The translations under genes and the position numbers were made by a program. Of a DNA stretch of 64,000 nucleotides, positions 40,560 through 48,087 are shown one piece after another (positions within the stretch are counted from its first letter, which is position 1; each line of letters opens with the position of its first letter). The stretch is from JAFNGF01 sp964567045 (GTDB lineage: Bacteria; Planctomycetota; Phycisphaerae; Sedimentisphaerales; Anaerobacaceae), in assembly GCA_964567045.1 (NCBI GenBank), contig CAZMLE010000013.1, forward strand, positions 11,984 to 75,983. Direction: 5' to 3'. The notes beneath the pieces were generated by a model that was not told the origin of the DNA, did no database searches, and saw nothing but the letters and a program-made list of their open reading frames with translations.

Positions 40560-41702
40560 ATGTCTGAGAGAAAGCTTTCAACCACGGCAGAACCTGAAGG
40601 ATTAGTTCTAAGGGTAAATTTGGTGTGGGTTGTGCTTCTGGGGATTCTGGCATCATTTCTGATGGCGGATAGTTTCGGTGCTTCCGACCGCGATTCGGCT
40701 TCTTCCCGCCCTGCCCTGCCTGTCCCGAGCGAAGTCGAGGGAAGCGGAGCCGAAGGGAAGGCAAAAATACCCGTTATTTTTGACACCGACATCTGCGACG
40801 ATATCGACGATACGTGGGCACTGGTTTTGCTCCTTCAGTCGCCCGAGTTCGATGTTAAATTGATCACGACCGCGGTGGGCAACACCGAAGCTAAGGCAAA
40901 AGTTGTAGCCAGGCTTCTGGAGATTGCAGGCAGAACAGATATTCCGGTGGGTATTGGATTGCAGCACCATAAAAATGAGCACAGGCAAACGCTGTGGGCA
41001 AAAGATTATGATCTGTCGTCGTATCGCGGCACCGTTTATCGCGACGGTGTGCAGGCAATCGTTGATACTATTATGAAATCTTCAAGGCCGATAAAGGTAG
41101 TTGCCACCGGCCCTCTGCCCAATATCGCGGCGGCGCTTGAGCGCGAGCCTCGGATAGCTGACAGGGGGCAGTTTGTCGGGATGCACGGCAGTATCCGCCG
41201 GGGATACGGCGGCAGCACCACGCCCAACGGAGAGTATAATGTCAAGGCGTTTGTCAAGGCCGCGCAAAAGGTCTTTACCGCCGGCTGGGATGTCACCATC
41301 ACGCCGCTGGATACCTGCGGCATAGTGCAGCTAAAGGATCAAAAATATCAAAAAGTCTGCGATAGCAGAAACCCCTTGACGCGGGCGTTAATTGAAAACT
41401 ATCGGGTCTGGTACAGGCGAGGGATACTGGATGAGCACAAGGATTTGAGCCAGGCAGAGGTCGACAAAATGGTCGCTGAAAAAGTCGATTCCAGCAGCAC
41501 AACGCTTTTCGACACGGTGGCCATTTATCTGGCTATGTCCACCGAATTGGTGAAGATGGAAAAGCTGCCGATCATAGTTACGGACGACGGTTACACAAGA
41601 ATAGACGATAAAGGCAAAGTCATTAACTGCGCAACCGAGTGGAAAGATTTAGGCGCCTTTGAGGATTTCTTAGTTGATAGATTAACGCGGGTAAAGCGCT
41701 AA
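40560..41702 (+). CDS. Nucleoside hydrolase (IUNH family)
   Basis: A 380-residue enzyme that hydrolyses N-ribosides to ribose and base. The calcium/ribose site is KIPVIFDTDICDDIDDTWAL (about 78-97), with supporting motifs LITTAVGNTEAKAKVVARLL, IPVGIG, IKVVATGPLPNIAAAL and TLFDTVAIYLA. The N-terminus has a hydrophobic segment (VVLLGILASFLMADSFGAS), so export is likely. Between it and the catalytic domain is a repeat-derived linker (PALPVPSEVEGSGAEGK, about 40700-40765). It lies first in a run with ribokinase and a ribose-type ABC transporter, giving a consistent pathway: release ribose, import it, phosphorylate it. Confidence 0.9.
   Translation: MSERKLSTTAEPEGLVLRVNLVWVVLLGILASFLMADSFGASDRDSASSRPALPVPSEVEGSGAEGKAKIPVIFDTDICDDIDDTWALVLLLQSPEFDVKLITTAVGNTEAKAKVVARLLEIAGRTDIPVGIGLQHHKNEHRQTLWAKDYDLSSYRGTVYRDGVQAIVDTIMKSSRPIKVVATGPLPNIAAALEREPRIADRGQFVGMHGSIRRGYGGSTTPNGEYNVKAFVKAAQKVFTAGWDVTITPLDTCGIVQLKDQKYQKVCDSRNPLTRALIENYRVWYRRGILDEHKDLSQAEVDKMVAEKVDSSSTTLFDTVAIYLAMSTELVKMEKLPIIVTDDGYTRIDDKGKVINCATEWKDLGAFEDFLVDRLTRVKR
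40700..40765. repeat. TGTCCCGAGCGAAGTCGAGG-type dispersed repeat (in-frame)
   Basis: Read as PVPSEVEGSGAEGK in the linker of the nucleoside hydrolase. Related CCCTGAGCG...CCGAAGGG fragments occur near 5058 and 47505. Confidence 0.55.
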
Positions 41703-41767
41703 CGTGCGTTTGGGCCGGCGCGTTTGGTGAGGGGCGAAAAATTAGACGAGGCAAACCCAAAATTGTC

Positions 41768-42682
41768 GTGGTCGGCAGCTCCAACATGGACTTGGTAGTA
41801 AAATCCGCCAGGATTCCTTCCGTCGGCGAAACTATCCTGGGCGGAGATTTCATAATGAATCCCGGCGGCAAAGGCGCAAACCAGGCGGTGGCAGCCGCTA
41901 AACTGGGGGCAGAGGTTTACTTTGTGGCCAAGTTGGGCGACGATATTTTCGGAGCACAATCTCTTGAGAGCTTCAAACAGGAAAAAGTTGTTACTAAATA
42001 CGTTAAGCAAACTCAAGAGGCTCCATCCGGCGTAGCTTTAATTATGGTTGATGGCAGCGGCAATAATATTATTGTTGTAGCCCCGGGCGCGAACCAGAAG
42101 TTGTCCCCGAAAGACGTCAAAGAGGCCGAACCCGACATAGCCTCATCTGGCTGTGTTGTTGCTCAGCTTGAAGTGCCGCTGGAAACGGTTGAGTTCGCCG
42201 CCCACTTAGCCAATACTTCAGGGGTGTCCTTTATTCTGGACCCCGCGCCTGCGCAAAAGCTGAAGCCAGAGCTTCTGCAGATGATCGATGTGCTCAAACC
42301 AAATGAAACGGAAGCGCAAATTCTTACGGGCGTAAAAGTGACAGGCGAAGATTCGGCGAGGGCCGCTGCCAAAAATCTGTTAGAGCAAGGCGTAAAAGCA
42401 GTTGTCTTAACTATGGGAGCCAATGGTTTTCTGCTGGCTAACCTCGACCAGATGCGATTTGTCCCTGCGATTAAGGTAAATGCCGTTGATGCCACCGCTG
42501 CGGGAGACGCTTTTACAGGAAGTCTGGCAGTCGGCCTGGCTCGAGGGCATGGGCTTTTCGAGGCAGCTTGCTTTGCCAACTATGTGGCTGCTTTATCCGT
42601 CACTAAGATGGGTGCGCAGTCTTCCATGCCGAATAGGCAAGAAGTGGAGAGTTTTATCAAAGAAAGGCACTTAAAGGAGTGA
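41768..42682 (+). CDS. rbsK: Ribokinase
   Basis: A 304-residue PfkB-family sugar kinase: MVGSSNMDLVVKSARIPSVG at the N-terminus, GGKGANQAVAAAKLGAEVYF, LKPNETEAQILTG, LTMGANGF and the catalytic VDATAAGDAFTGSLAVGLA (general-base Asp in GDAF). It phosphorylates ribose to ribose-5-phosphate. The start is doubtful: the family usually has a few residues before VVVGSSNMD, and the frame is open upstream (RGKPKIVV...) without ATG, GTG or TTG in a good position; GTG 41768 is the first usable codon. It sits between the nucleoside hydrolase and the transporter genes, 3 bp before rbsB. Confidence 0.92.
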   Translation: MVGSSNMDLVVKSARIPSVGETILGGDFIMNPGGKGANQAVAAAKLGAEVYFVAKLGDDIFGAQSLESFKQEKVVTKYVKQTQEAPSGVALIMVDGSGNNIIVVAPGANQKLSPKDVKEAEPDIASSGCVVAQLEVPLETVEFAAHLANTSGVSFILDPAPAQKLKPELLQMIDVLKPNETEAQILTGVKVTGEDSARAAAKNLLEQGVKAVVLTMGANGFLLANLDQMRFVPAIKVNAVDATAAGDAFTGSLAVGLARGHGLFEAACFANYVAALSVTKMGAQSSMPNRQEVESFIKERHLKE

Positions 42683-42685
42683 GCG

Positions 42686-43639
42686 ATGAGAAACGGTAAA
42701 AATCTCGTGGTGCACACATTTATCCTGGGTGTGGCTTTTTTATGTGTGCTGTCGGCCGGCTGCAAGTTGCGTGAGACGGCCAAGCCGAAGGTTGCTCTGG
42801 TTATGAAATCGCTGGCCAACGAATTTTTCAAGACCATGGCTGACGGTGCTCGCAAGCATCAAGCCGAGCACGCTGACGAGTATGAGCTTGCCGTCGTTGG
42901 CATCAAAAATGAGCTGGATGTCGCCCAGCAGATACAGTTCGTTGAGCTGATGATTGCCCAGCGGGTGAACGCCATAGTGATTGCTCCTGCCGATTCCAAA
43001 GCCCTGGTGCCGGTTTGTAAGCGAGCGATGGATGCAGGGATTATCGTGGTCAACATCGATAACAAGTTCGACGAAACTGTGCTCGCGGATAAGGGCGTCA
43101 AGATTCCGTTTGTCGGGCCGGACAATCGCAAGGGTGCAAGACTTGCCAGCGAGTATCTGGCTAAAAAACTAAAACCAGGCGACGACGTGGCAATTATCGA
43201 AGGAGCGCCCAATACCTTCAACGGAATCCAGCGCAGACTCGGCTTCGAGGATGCAATGAAGGCGGCGGGAATGGACATCGTCAGCTCCCAGTCGGGCTAT
43301 TGGGAAATGGAAAAGGCTAATCAAGTCGTATCCGGCATTATCATCGAGCATCCCCAGCTTAAGGCTGTTCTCTGCTCCAACGACAGCATGGCGCTTGGTG
43401 CTCTTGCCGCCCTGAAATCTGCCGGCAAGTCCGCTGATGTTCTGGTAGTCGGCTTCGATAATATCTCAGCGGTGCAGAAATTGCTCAAGGCCGGAGAAAT
43501 TATCTGTACCATCGATCAGCACGCGGATAAATTGGCGATATATGGCATCGAGTATGCCCTTGAAATGCTCAAGAATAAGTCCCTGCCGGCAGACAGGGAA
43601 ACTCCGGTCGATCTTATCACGGCAGAAACCCTCAAATGA
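42686..43639 (+). CDS. rbsB: Ribose-type ABC transporter substrate-binding lipoprotein
   Basis: A 317-residue periplasmic-binding protein of the ribose/galactose family with a lipoprotein signal (TFILGVAFLCVLSAGC, lipobox LSAGC). The domain begins PKVALVMKSLANEFFKTMAD and includes NAIVIAPADSKALVPVCKRA, VVNIDNKFD, KIPFVGPDNRKGARLASEYL and AVLCSNDSMALGALAALKSA. It captures ribose or a ribonucleoside for the permease. The stop overlaps the ATG of rbsA by 4 bp (ATGA). Confidence 0.92.
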   Translation: MRNGKNLVVHTFILGVAFLCVLSAGCKLRETAKPKVALVMKSLANEFFKTMADGARKHQAEHADEYELAVVGIKNELDVAQQIQFVELMIAQRVNAIVIAPADSKALVPVCKRAMDAGIIVVNIDNKFDETVLADKGVKIPFVGPDNRKGARLASEYLAKKLKPGDDVAIIEGAPNTFNGIQRRLGFEDAMKAAGMDIVSSQSGYWEMEKANQVVSGIIIEHPQLKAVLCSNDSMALGALAALKSAGKSADVLVVGFDNISAVQKLLKAGEIICTIDQHADKLAIYGIEYALEMLKNKSLPADRETPVDLITAETLK

Positions 43640-45204
43640 CCTCCACGACCGGCAAAATGCTGCTGGAAGCTTGCCGAATCAGCAAGTCATTTCCAGGTGT
43701 GCAGGCCCTATCTGAAGTTGACTTCGATCTGAGACCAGGTGAAGTTCACGCTCTGGTGGGCGAAAACGGCGCCGGTAAAAGTACCCTGACCCGGGTTATA
43801 GCGGGAGTTGAACAGCCGGACGCCGGGCAGATGCTCCTTTACGGCCCGCCCCGGCATCTCACGCCGAAAGGTGGAGCGGCGGGCCAACCCTATAAACCGC
43901 AAAGTAGGGCGGACGCCGAAGCTCGCGGCATCCGAATGGTGATGCAGGAACTGCACTTAATCGGCAACCTTACGGTCGCGGAGAATATTTTCATCGAGAA
44001 ACTGCCCAATACGTTCGGAGTCATCAATTATGGCAAGCTCAACGCTGCCGCAAGTGAAATCATGCAGCAGGTGGGTCTGGGTGACGTTGACCCGGCTGCG
44101 CCGGTGAGGACTCTGGGCATTGGTCAGCAGCAGATGGTTGAGATTGCCGCGGGCCTGTCACAGCGATGCCGAATCCTGGCGCTGGATGAGCCAACTGCGT
44201 CACTGACCGATAAAGAGATAGAGCTTCTTTTCGCGCAAATAGGCAACCTCAAGGCAACGGGCGTCGGCATTATTTATATTTCTCACCGCATTGAAGAAGT
44301 GACGCGCATAGCCGACCGCGTAACGGTCCTGCGGGATGGAAAGGTTATTGCGACGCGAGCAACCGGTGAATTGGGCATAGATGAGATTATTCGGATGATG
44401 GTGGGACGAGATTTGGACAGGGTTCATCTGCGTCATAGCGGCGCGCCGGGGAAGGCGGCCCTTAGCGTAGTAGGACTTTGCCTGGGCGACAAAGTCAAGG
44501 ATGTCACTTTTGCGGTTCGCCGCGGCGAAATACTCGGCTTTGCAGGATTGGTTGGCTCAGGCCGCACCGAAACGATGCGGGCGATATTCGCAGCAGACCG
44601 CCCCGATGCCGGCCAAATCTGCCTGCAGGGGTCGAACCGACCGGCCAGAATCAACAAGCCCAGTGACGCGGTTCGCAGCGGCATAGCTTTTTTGACCGAG
44701 GATCGCAAAGAGCAGGGGCTGCTTCTGCCGCTTTCTGTGCGGGTGAATATTTCGCTGACGCGGTTGTTGGATGTGAGCCGGTTCGGCTGGATAAACACGT
44801 CACGAGAGCGGGATGTTGCCGGCAAGTATGCTGCCGTTTTGTCGGTGCGATATTCATCGCCTGAGCAGCCTTGCAGTCAGTTGAGCGGCGGCAACCAGCA
44901 GAAAGTCGTCATCGCTAAATGGTTGTATAAAGATTCTGATGTGCTTATTTTTGATGAGCCGACGCGGGGCATTGACGTGGGCACGAAGTTTGAAATATAC
45001 CGGCTGCTGGCGGAACTGGCAGAAAAAGGAAAAGCCATAATTCTGGTTTCGTCCGACCTTAAAGAGCTTATGGCTGTCTGCGACCGCATCGCGGTAATGT
45101 CCGCCGGGCGTTTGGTGGCGATTTTCAGCCCGGACCAGTGGACCGAGGAAAAAATCATAGCAGCCGCGTTCAGCCAGTACGTTGGTGCCGTAGCGGGCAT
45201 GTAA
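43636..45204 (+). CDS. rbsA: Ribose-type ABC transporter, tandem ATPase subunit
   Basis: A 522-residue protein with two ABC domains. Domain 1: Walker A GENGAGKSTLTRVIAG, signature region LGIGQQQMVEIAAGLS, Walker B ILALDEPTASLTD. Domain 2: degenerate Walker A GLVGSGRTETMRAIF, signature QLSGGNQQKVVIAKWL, Walker B VLIFDEPTRGIDVG. This is standard for monosaccharide importers. A 44-bp family F element (43842-43885) is inserted in frame in domain 1 after GQMLLY (GPPRHLTPKGGAAGQP), where relatives go almost directly to ADAEARGIRMVMQE. The insertion lies between Walker A and the Q-loop in the antiparallel-beta subdomain, a place tolerant of loops. Confidence 0.94.
   Translation: MTSTTGKMLLEACRISKSFPGVQALSEVDFDLRPGEVHALVGENGAGKSTLTRVIAGVEQPDAGQMLLYGPPRHLTPKGGAAGQPYKPQSRADAEARGIRMVMQELHLIGNLTVAENIFIEKLPNTFGVINYGKLNAAASEIMQQVGLGDVDPAAPVRTLGIGQQQMVEIAAGLSQRCRILALDEPTASLTDKEIELLFAQIGNLKATGVGIIYISHRIEEVTRIADRVTVLRDGKVIATRATGELGIDEIIRMMVGRDLDRVHLRHSGAPGKAALSVVGLCLGDKVKDVTFAVRRGEILGFAGLVGSGRTETMRAIFAADRPDAGQICLQGSNRPARINKPSDAVRSGIAFLTEDRKEQGLLLPLSVRVNISLTRLLDVSRFGWINTSRERDVAGKYAAVLSVRYSSPEQPCSQLSGGNQQKVVIAKWLYKDSDVLIFDEPTRGIDVGTKFEIYRLLAELAEKGKAIILVSSDLKELMAVCDRIAVMSAGRLVAIFSPDQWTEEKIIAAAFSQYVGAVAGM
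43842..43885. repeat. Family F element, copy F1 (in-frame)
   Basis: Starts CGGCCCGCCCC and ends GGCGGGCC with an 8-bp outer stem. Same 44-bp length as F2 at 47371-47414. Read as GPPRHLTPKGGAAGQ in RbsA. Confidence 0.85.
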
Positions 45205-45218
45205 AATCTTCGGTAAAA

Positions 45219-45262
45219 CCGCCGAATAAATTCGGCGGCTAAATACTAAAAAAATATTTAGC
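45219..45262 (+). promoter_or_regulatory. Two intercistronic hairpins between rbsA and rbsC
   Basis: CCGCCGAA-TAAA-TTCGGCGG (45219-45238) is followed by GCTAAATA...TATTTAGC (45238-45262). Neither ends in a clear T-run on the coding strand, so they may mark an mRNA processing or stability site rather than a full terminator. Confidence 0.45.
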
Positions 45263-45289
45263 CCCGCGTTTCACGCAGGGTTGTGGCTG

Positions 45290-46258
45290 ATGAACAAAAG
45301 AGTAATAGACCTGCTGGTTTTCTTCAGAGATTACCTCGGCATGGCGGCCGCGCTTGCTGTGGAGCTGGTGATATTCGGCGTTTTTGCGGAGAATTTCTTT
45401 ACTCTTACAAATTTCAAGACCATTGCCAATCAAATCCCGGATAAAACAATTGTGGCGGTGGGGATGACCTTTGTGTTGATAATAGCCGGGATCGACCTGT
45501 CGGTAGGCTCGGTGCTGGCTCTGGCCGGCGCGGTGCTGGGCGTTTGTCTGGTCAAGTACAATTTGCCCCTTCCAACTGCGATTGGCGCCTGTTTGGGGGT
45601 CGGTATTTTGTGCGGCGCGACGAATGGCCTGGTGGTCATAAAGTGGAAGCTGCCATCTTTTATTGTCACTCTGGGTATGCTGGAGATCGCCCGAGGCGCC
45701 GCCTACCTTGTCACCAGCTCGGAGACCAAATACATCGGCTGGCCCGTGGGGGTAATCGCCGGTACTTCGATTCTGGGTCTGTCGCTTCCTTTTGTTCTGG
45801 CGGTGCTGATTGTGGCTGTAGGGGAGTTCGTGCTGGCACGGACCGTTTTCGGGCGTTACATGGTTGCTGTCGGCACAAACGAGGAAGCGGTGCGGCTTTC
45901 GGGGATAGACCCTCGCCCGATAAAACTTGCGGTTTTTGCTCTGTCCGGCTTTTTGACATCGGTAGCTGCGGTCATAAACACTGCTCGGATGGAAGCGGCT
46001 GATCCGAACGCCGGAGAGGGTCTGGAGCTAAATGCCATCGCCGCTGTAGTAATCGGCGGCACGAGCCTTATGGGCGGTCGCGGCTCGGTGATAAGCACAT
46101 TTTTCGGCGTATTGATTATCGCGGTGCTCGGTGCCGGGCTTACGCAGATGGGCGCGCAGGAACCTACAAAACGCGTCATTACGGGCTGCGTCATTGTAGC
46201 CGCTGTCATCCTGGACCACTATCGCCATCGCATTCGGAAATCCCACAAGAAGGCATAA
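45290..46258 (+). CDS. rbsC: Ribose-type ABC transporter permease
   Basis: A 322-residue integral membrane protein with about eight to ten hydrophobic helices. The conserved segment GTNEEAVRLSGIDPRPIKLA near residue 200 is the EAA-like loop contacting the ATPase, and NPNAGEGLELNAIAAVVIGG (here DPNAGEGLELNAIAAVVIGG) followed by TSLMGGRGSV is typical of the ribose/xylose permease family. I prefer ATG 45290 over the upstream TTG. It completes the ribonucleoside/ribose uptake unit. Confidence 0.93.
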   Translation: MNKRVIDLLVFFRDYLGMAAALAVELVIFGVFAENFFTLTNFKTIANQIPDKTIVAVGMTFVLIIAGIDLSVGSVLALAGAVLGVCLVKYNLPLPTAIGACLGVGILCGATNGLVVIKWKLPSFIVTLGMLEIARGAAYLVTSSETKYIGWPVGVIAGTSILGLSLPFVLAVLIVAVGEFVLARTVFGRYMVAVGTNEEAVRLSGIDPRPIKLAVFALSGFLTSVAAVINTARMEAADPNAGEGLELNAIAAVVIGGTSLMGGRGSVISTFFGVLIIAVLGAGLTQMGAQEPTKRVITGCVIVAAVILDHYRHRIRKSHKKA

Positions 46259-46471
46259 CCAGCACTGCAAAACAAGCCTTTTAGCGCTTCTGTGGGCGAA
46301 AAATGACGCTCCTGGGCTTACATTTCAAGGCGACGCGGCAAGTATTCTGCTTTAATCGTTCTGCCGTTTTAACTTTATATGGGTCGTCTGATAATAGTTT
46401 TCTTGACAAATCAAGGTGGATATCGGATAATCATAAGATAACCTTGGAAATCTAAAGGCGGAGGTCAGACT

Positions 46472-47356
46472 ATGCGCGTGCTGGTAAAACAAAAGGACGG
46501 ACAAACGAAAGAATATCAATTCGTCGAGGGCCCCATTTGCATTGGCAGGGCAGCCGACAGCCATATTTTTCTGCCGGATAGAACCGTCTCGAAACAACAT
46601 GCCACCATTTTTATAGCCGATGACGGCAAATGGATGGTCCAGGATATGGATTCGGCCAACAAAACATTCTTGAACGGTGAGCCGATCCACAAGGTTGAAA
46701 TCAAAAGCGGTGATTGTCTGCGCATAACTGACTTTACAATCGAAATCCATCTCGAAAATGGTGTCGCTGTCGACGAGACCGCTCAACTTGAGGATACGCT
46801 CAATCTGGAAGCTGCGCTGGCAACGCCGCCTCACGAGATTGTGGTGAGAAAACCCGATGCCGGCCACGCGCCGGCGATGCGGTTAGCCGCCAAGAGATTG
46901 ACGGATTTTTCCCAGGCTACGGAGGCCATCTCTGGGGCCAACAATATCGAGCAGTTGCTGCTGACCCTGTTAGATGTCACGCTGAAGCAATTCAGCGCAT
47001 TTCACACCTGGTGTGCCCTGAGAGAGCAGCCCAGCGGCCCGATGACATACCACGCGGGCAAGACTAGAGATGGCCGAGCGGTAGACCTGAGCCAGATAAA
47101 GCTCAGCGACAAAATCAATCGAGCAGTTGAGAAAGGCCAGTCCTTAGTTCTGCCGCGAGTCGCTGCGGATATAGAGGAAAAAGAAAGAATACGCTCGGCG
47201 ATGATCGCAGCGGTCAGGCGGCCAGTCGGCTGCTTTGGGGTGTTGTACGTCGACAACGCCATGATACACGAGCACTACAGCCTCAGTGACCTGGACTATT
47301 TGATGCTGCTGGCAATGCACACAGCGGCATCGCTAAGAAAGCTTCTAAAGGAATAA
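46472..47356 (+). CDS. FHA and GAF domain protein
   Basis: A 294-residue cytoplasmic protein. The N-terminal FHA domain (about 1-92) has ICIGRAADSHIFLPDRTVSK, HATIFIADDGKWMVQDMDSA and NKTFLNGEPI, with the phosphothreonine-binding Arg and Ser in GRAADS and SKQHA. A GAF-like domain follows (about 145-290: NIEQLLLTLLDVTLKQF ... GCFGVLYVDNAM ... LDYLMLLAMHTAASLRKLL). Such proteins read Ser/Thr phosphorylation and a ligand or redox cue; no kinase or output domain is attached. The ATG has GGAGG eight bases upstream. A family F element follows 15 bp after the stop. Confidence 0.88.
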   Translation: MRVLVKQKDGQTKEYQFVEGPICIGRAADSHIFLPDRTVSKQHATIFIADDGKWMVQDMDSANKTFLNGEPIHKVEIKSGDCLRITDFTIEIHLENGVAVDETAQLEDTLNLEAALATPPHEIVVRKPDAGHAPAMRLAAKRLTDFSQATEAISGANNIEQLLLTLLDVTLKQFSAFHTWCALREQPSGPMTYHAGKTRDGRAVDLSQIKLSDKINRAVEKGQSLVLPRVAADIEEKERIRSAMIAAVRRPVGCFGVLYVDNAMIHEHYSLSDLDYLMLLAMHTAASLRKLLKE

Positions 47357-47370
47357 GTCAGAGCATTAAA

Positions 47371-47414
47371 CGGCCCGCCCCAGCGTCTCACGCCGCAAGG
47401 CGGGGCGGCGGGCC
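47371..47414. repeat. Family F element, copy F2 (intergenic)
   Basis: CGGCCCGCCCC...GGCGGGCC, 44 bp, matching F1 in rbsA. It could act as an mRNA 3' hairpin for the FHA gene. Confidence 0.85.
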
Positions 47415-47834
47415 AATTTGCTTGGAGGGAGCAACCAGTCTTCAGAAGTTAGGATGGCCCGACCTCCGCTACTAAAATCCCGCTGGTTTTGAGAACACAG
47501 AAGCATGCCCTGAGCGCAGCCGAAGGGACACCACTTGCATAGCGGTATTCTGCCTGCCGGCTGGTCTGCTCGGCGGAGTTTTTCTCATAGATTTATCGGG
47601 CGTCGTCCTTCGTCCGAAAACGTGCAGTTGTAAACGTTCATTATGGGCATTCAGACTGCTATTTGTGGCCTGCAAGAAATTGATAAAAGATGACATCAAA
47701 ACAGCCGACATAGTAAAGGCAAAATTGAGTAGACTTCACTGAGTGTTGGCAACAACCGTGTGGGCATGTGTCCACACCACTGACGGTCATAAAGACAAAG
47801 AGCACACAGGTAGTAAGAGGTAGTGGAGAAAGCT
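47415..47834. other. Intergenic interval
   Basis: No gene supported. A CCCTGAGCG...CCGAAGGG-type repeat remnant lies at about 47503-47530 and the stretch before 47835 carries no clear promoter. Confidence 0.4.
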
Positions 47835-48041
47835 ATGAAAATGTTGGAAATCAAGGAAAAGGCCAAAGGTCTTGGCATAACTCCTGGAAAAATGAAAAAG
47901 GCTGAACTCGTCCACGCTATTCAGGCAGCAGAAGGCAACAGGCAGTGTTTCGGAACATCAAACGGTCAGTGCCCATATACCAATTGCTGTTTTATTGAAG
48001 ATTGCCTTAAAACGCGTGTTTTGAGTCTGGCTACATGCTGA
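47835..48041 (+). CDS. Small SAP-like protein with C-terminal Cys cluster
   Basis: A 68-residue protein. The first 35 residues (MKMLEIKEKAKGLGITPGKM, KKAELVHAIQAAEGN) match small SAP-motif proteins, a helix-extended-helix fold often linked to nucleic acid binding. The second half holds a compact Cys cluster (QCFGTSNGQCPYTNCCFIED followed by C), suggesting metal binding. Small proteins of this layout recur in anaerobic bacteria. The ATG at 47835 is preferred over 47823 because it gives the family-like MKMLEIKE start. Confidence 0.75.
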   Translation: MKMLEIKEKAKGLGITPGKMKKAELVHAIQAAEGNRQCFGTSNGQCPYTNCCFIEDCLKTRVLSLATC

Positions 48042-48087
48042 TTTTCGCTTTGCTGATATAGAGAGCCCCCAGGATGCTCCAGCTATC

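Noticed and set aside
47371..47414. Rho-independent terminator after the FHA-GAF gene
   Set aside because: The hairpin is strong but there is no T-run, and the same 44-bp element occurs inside rbsA, so it is a dispersed repeat.
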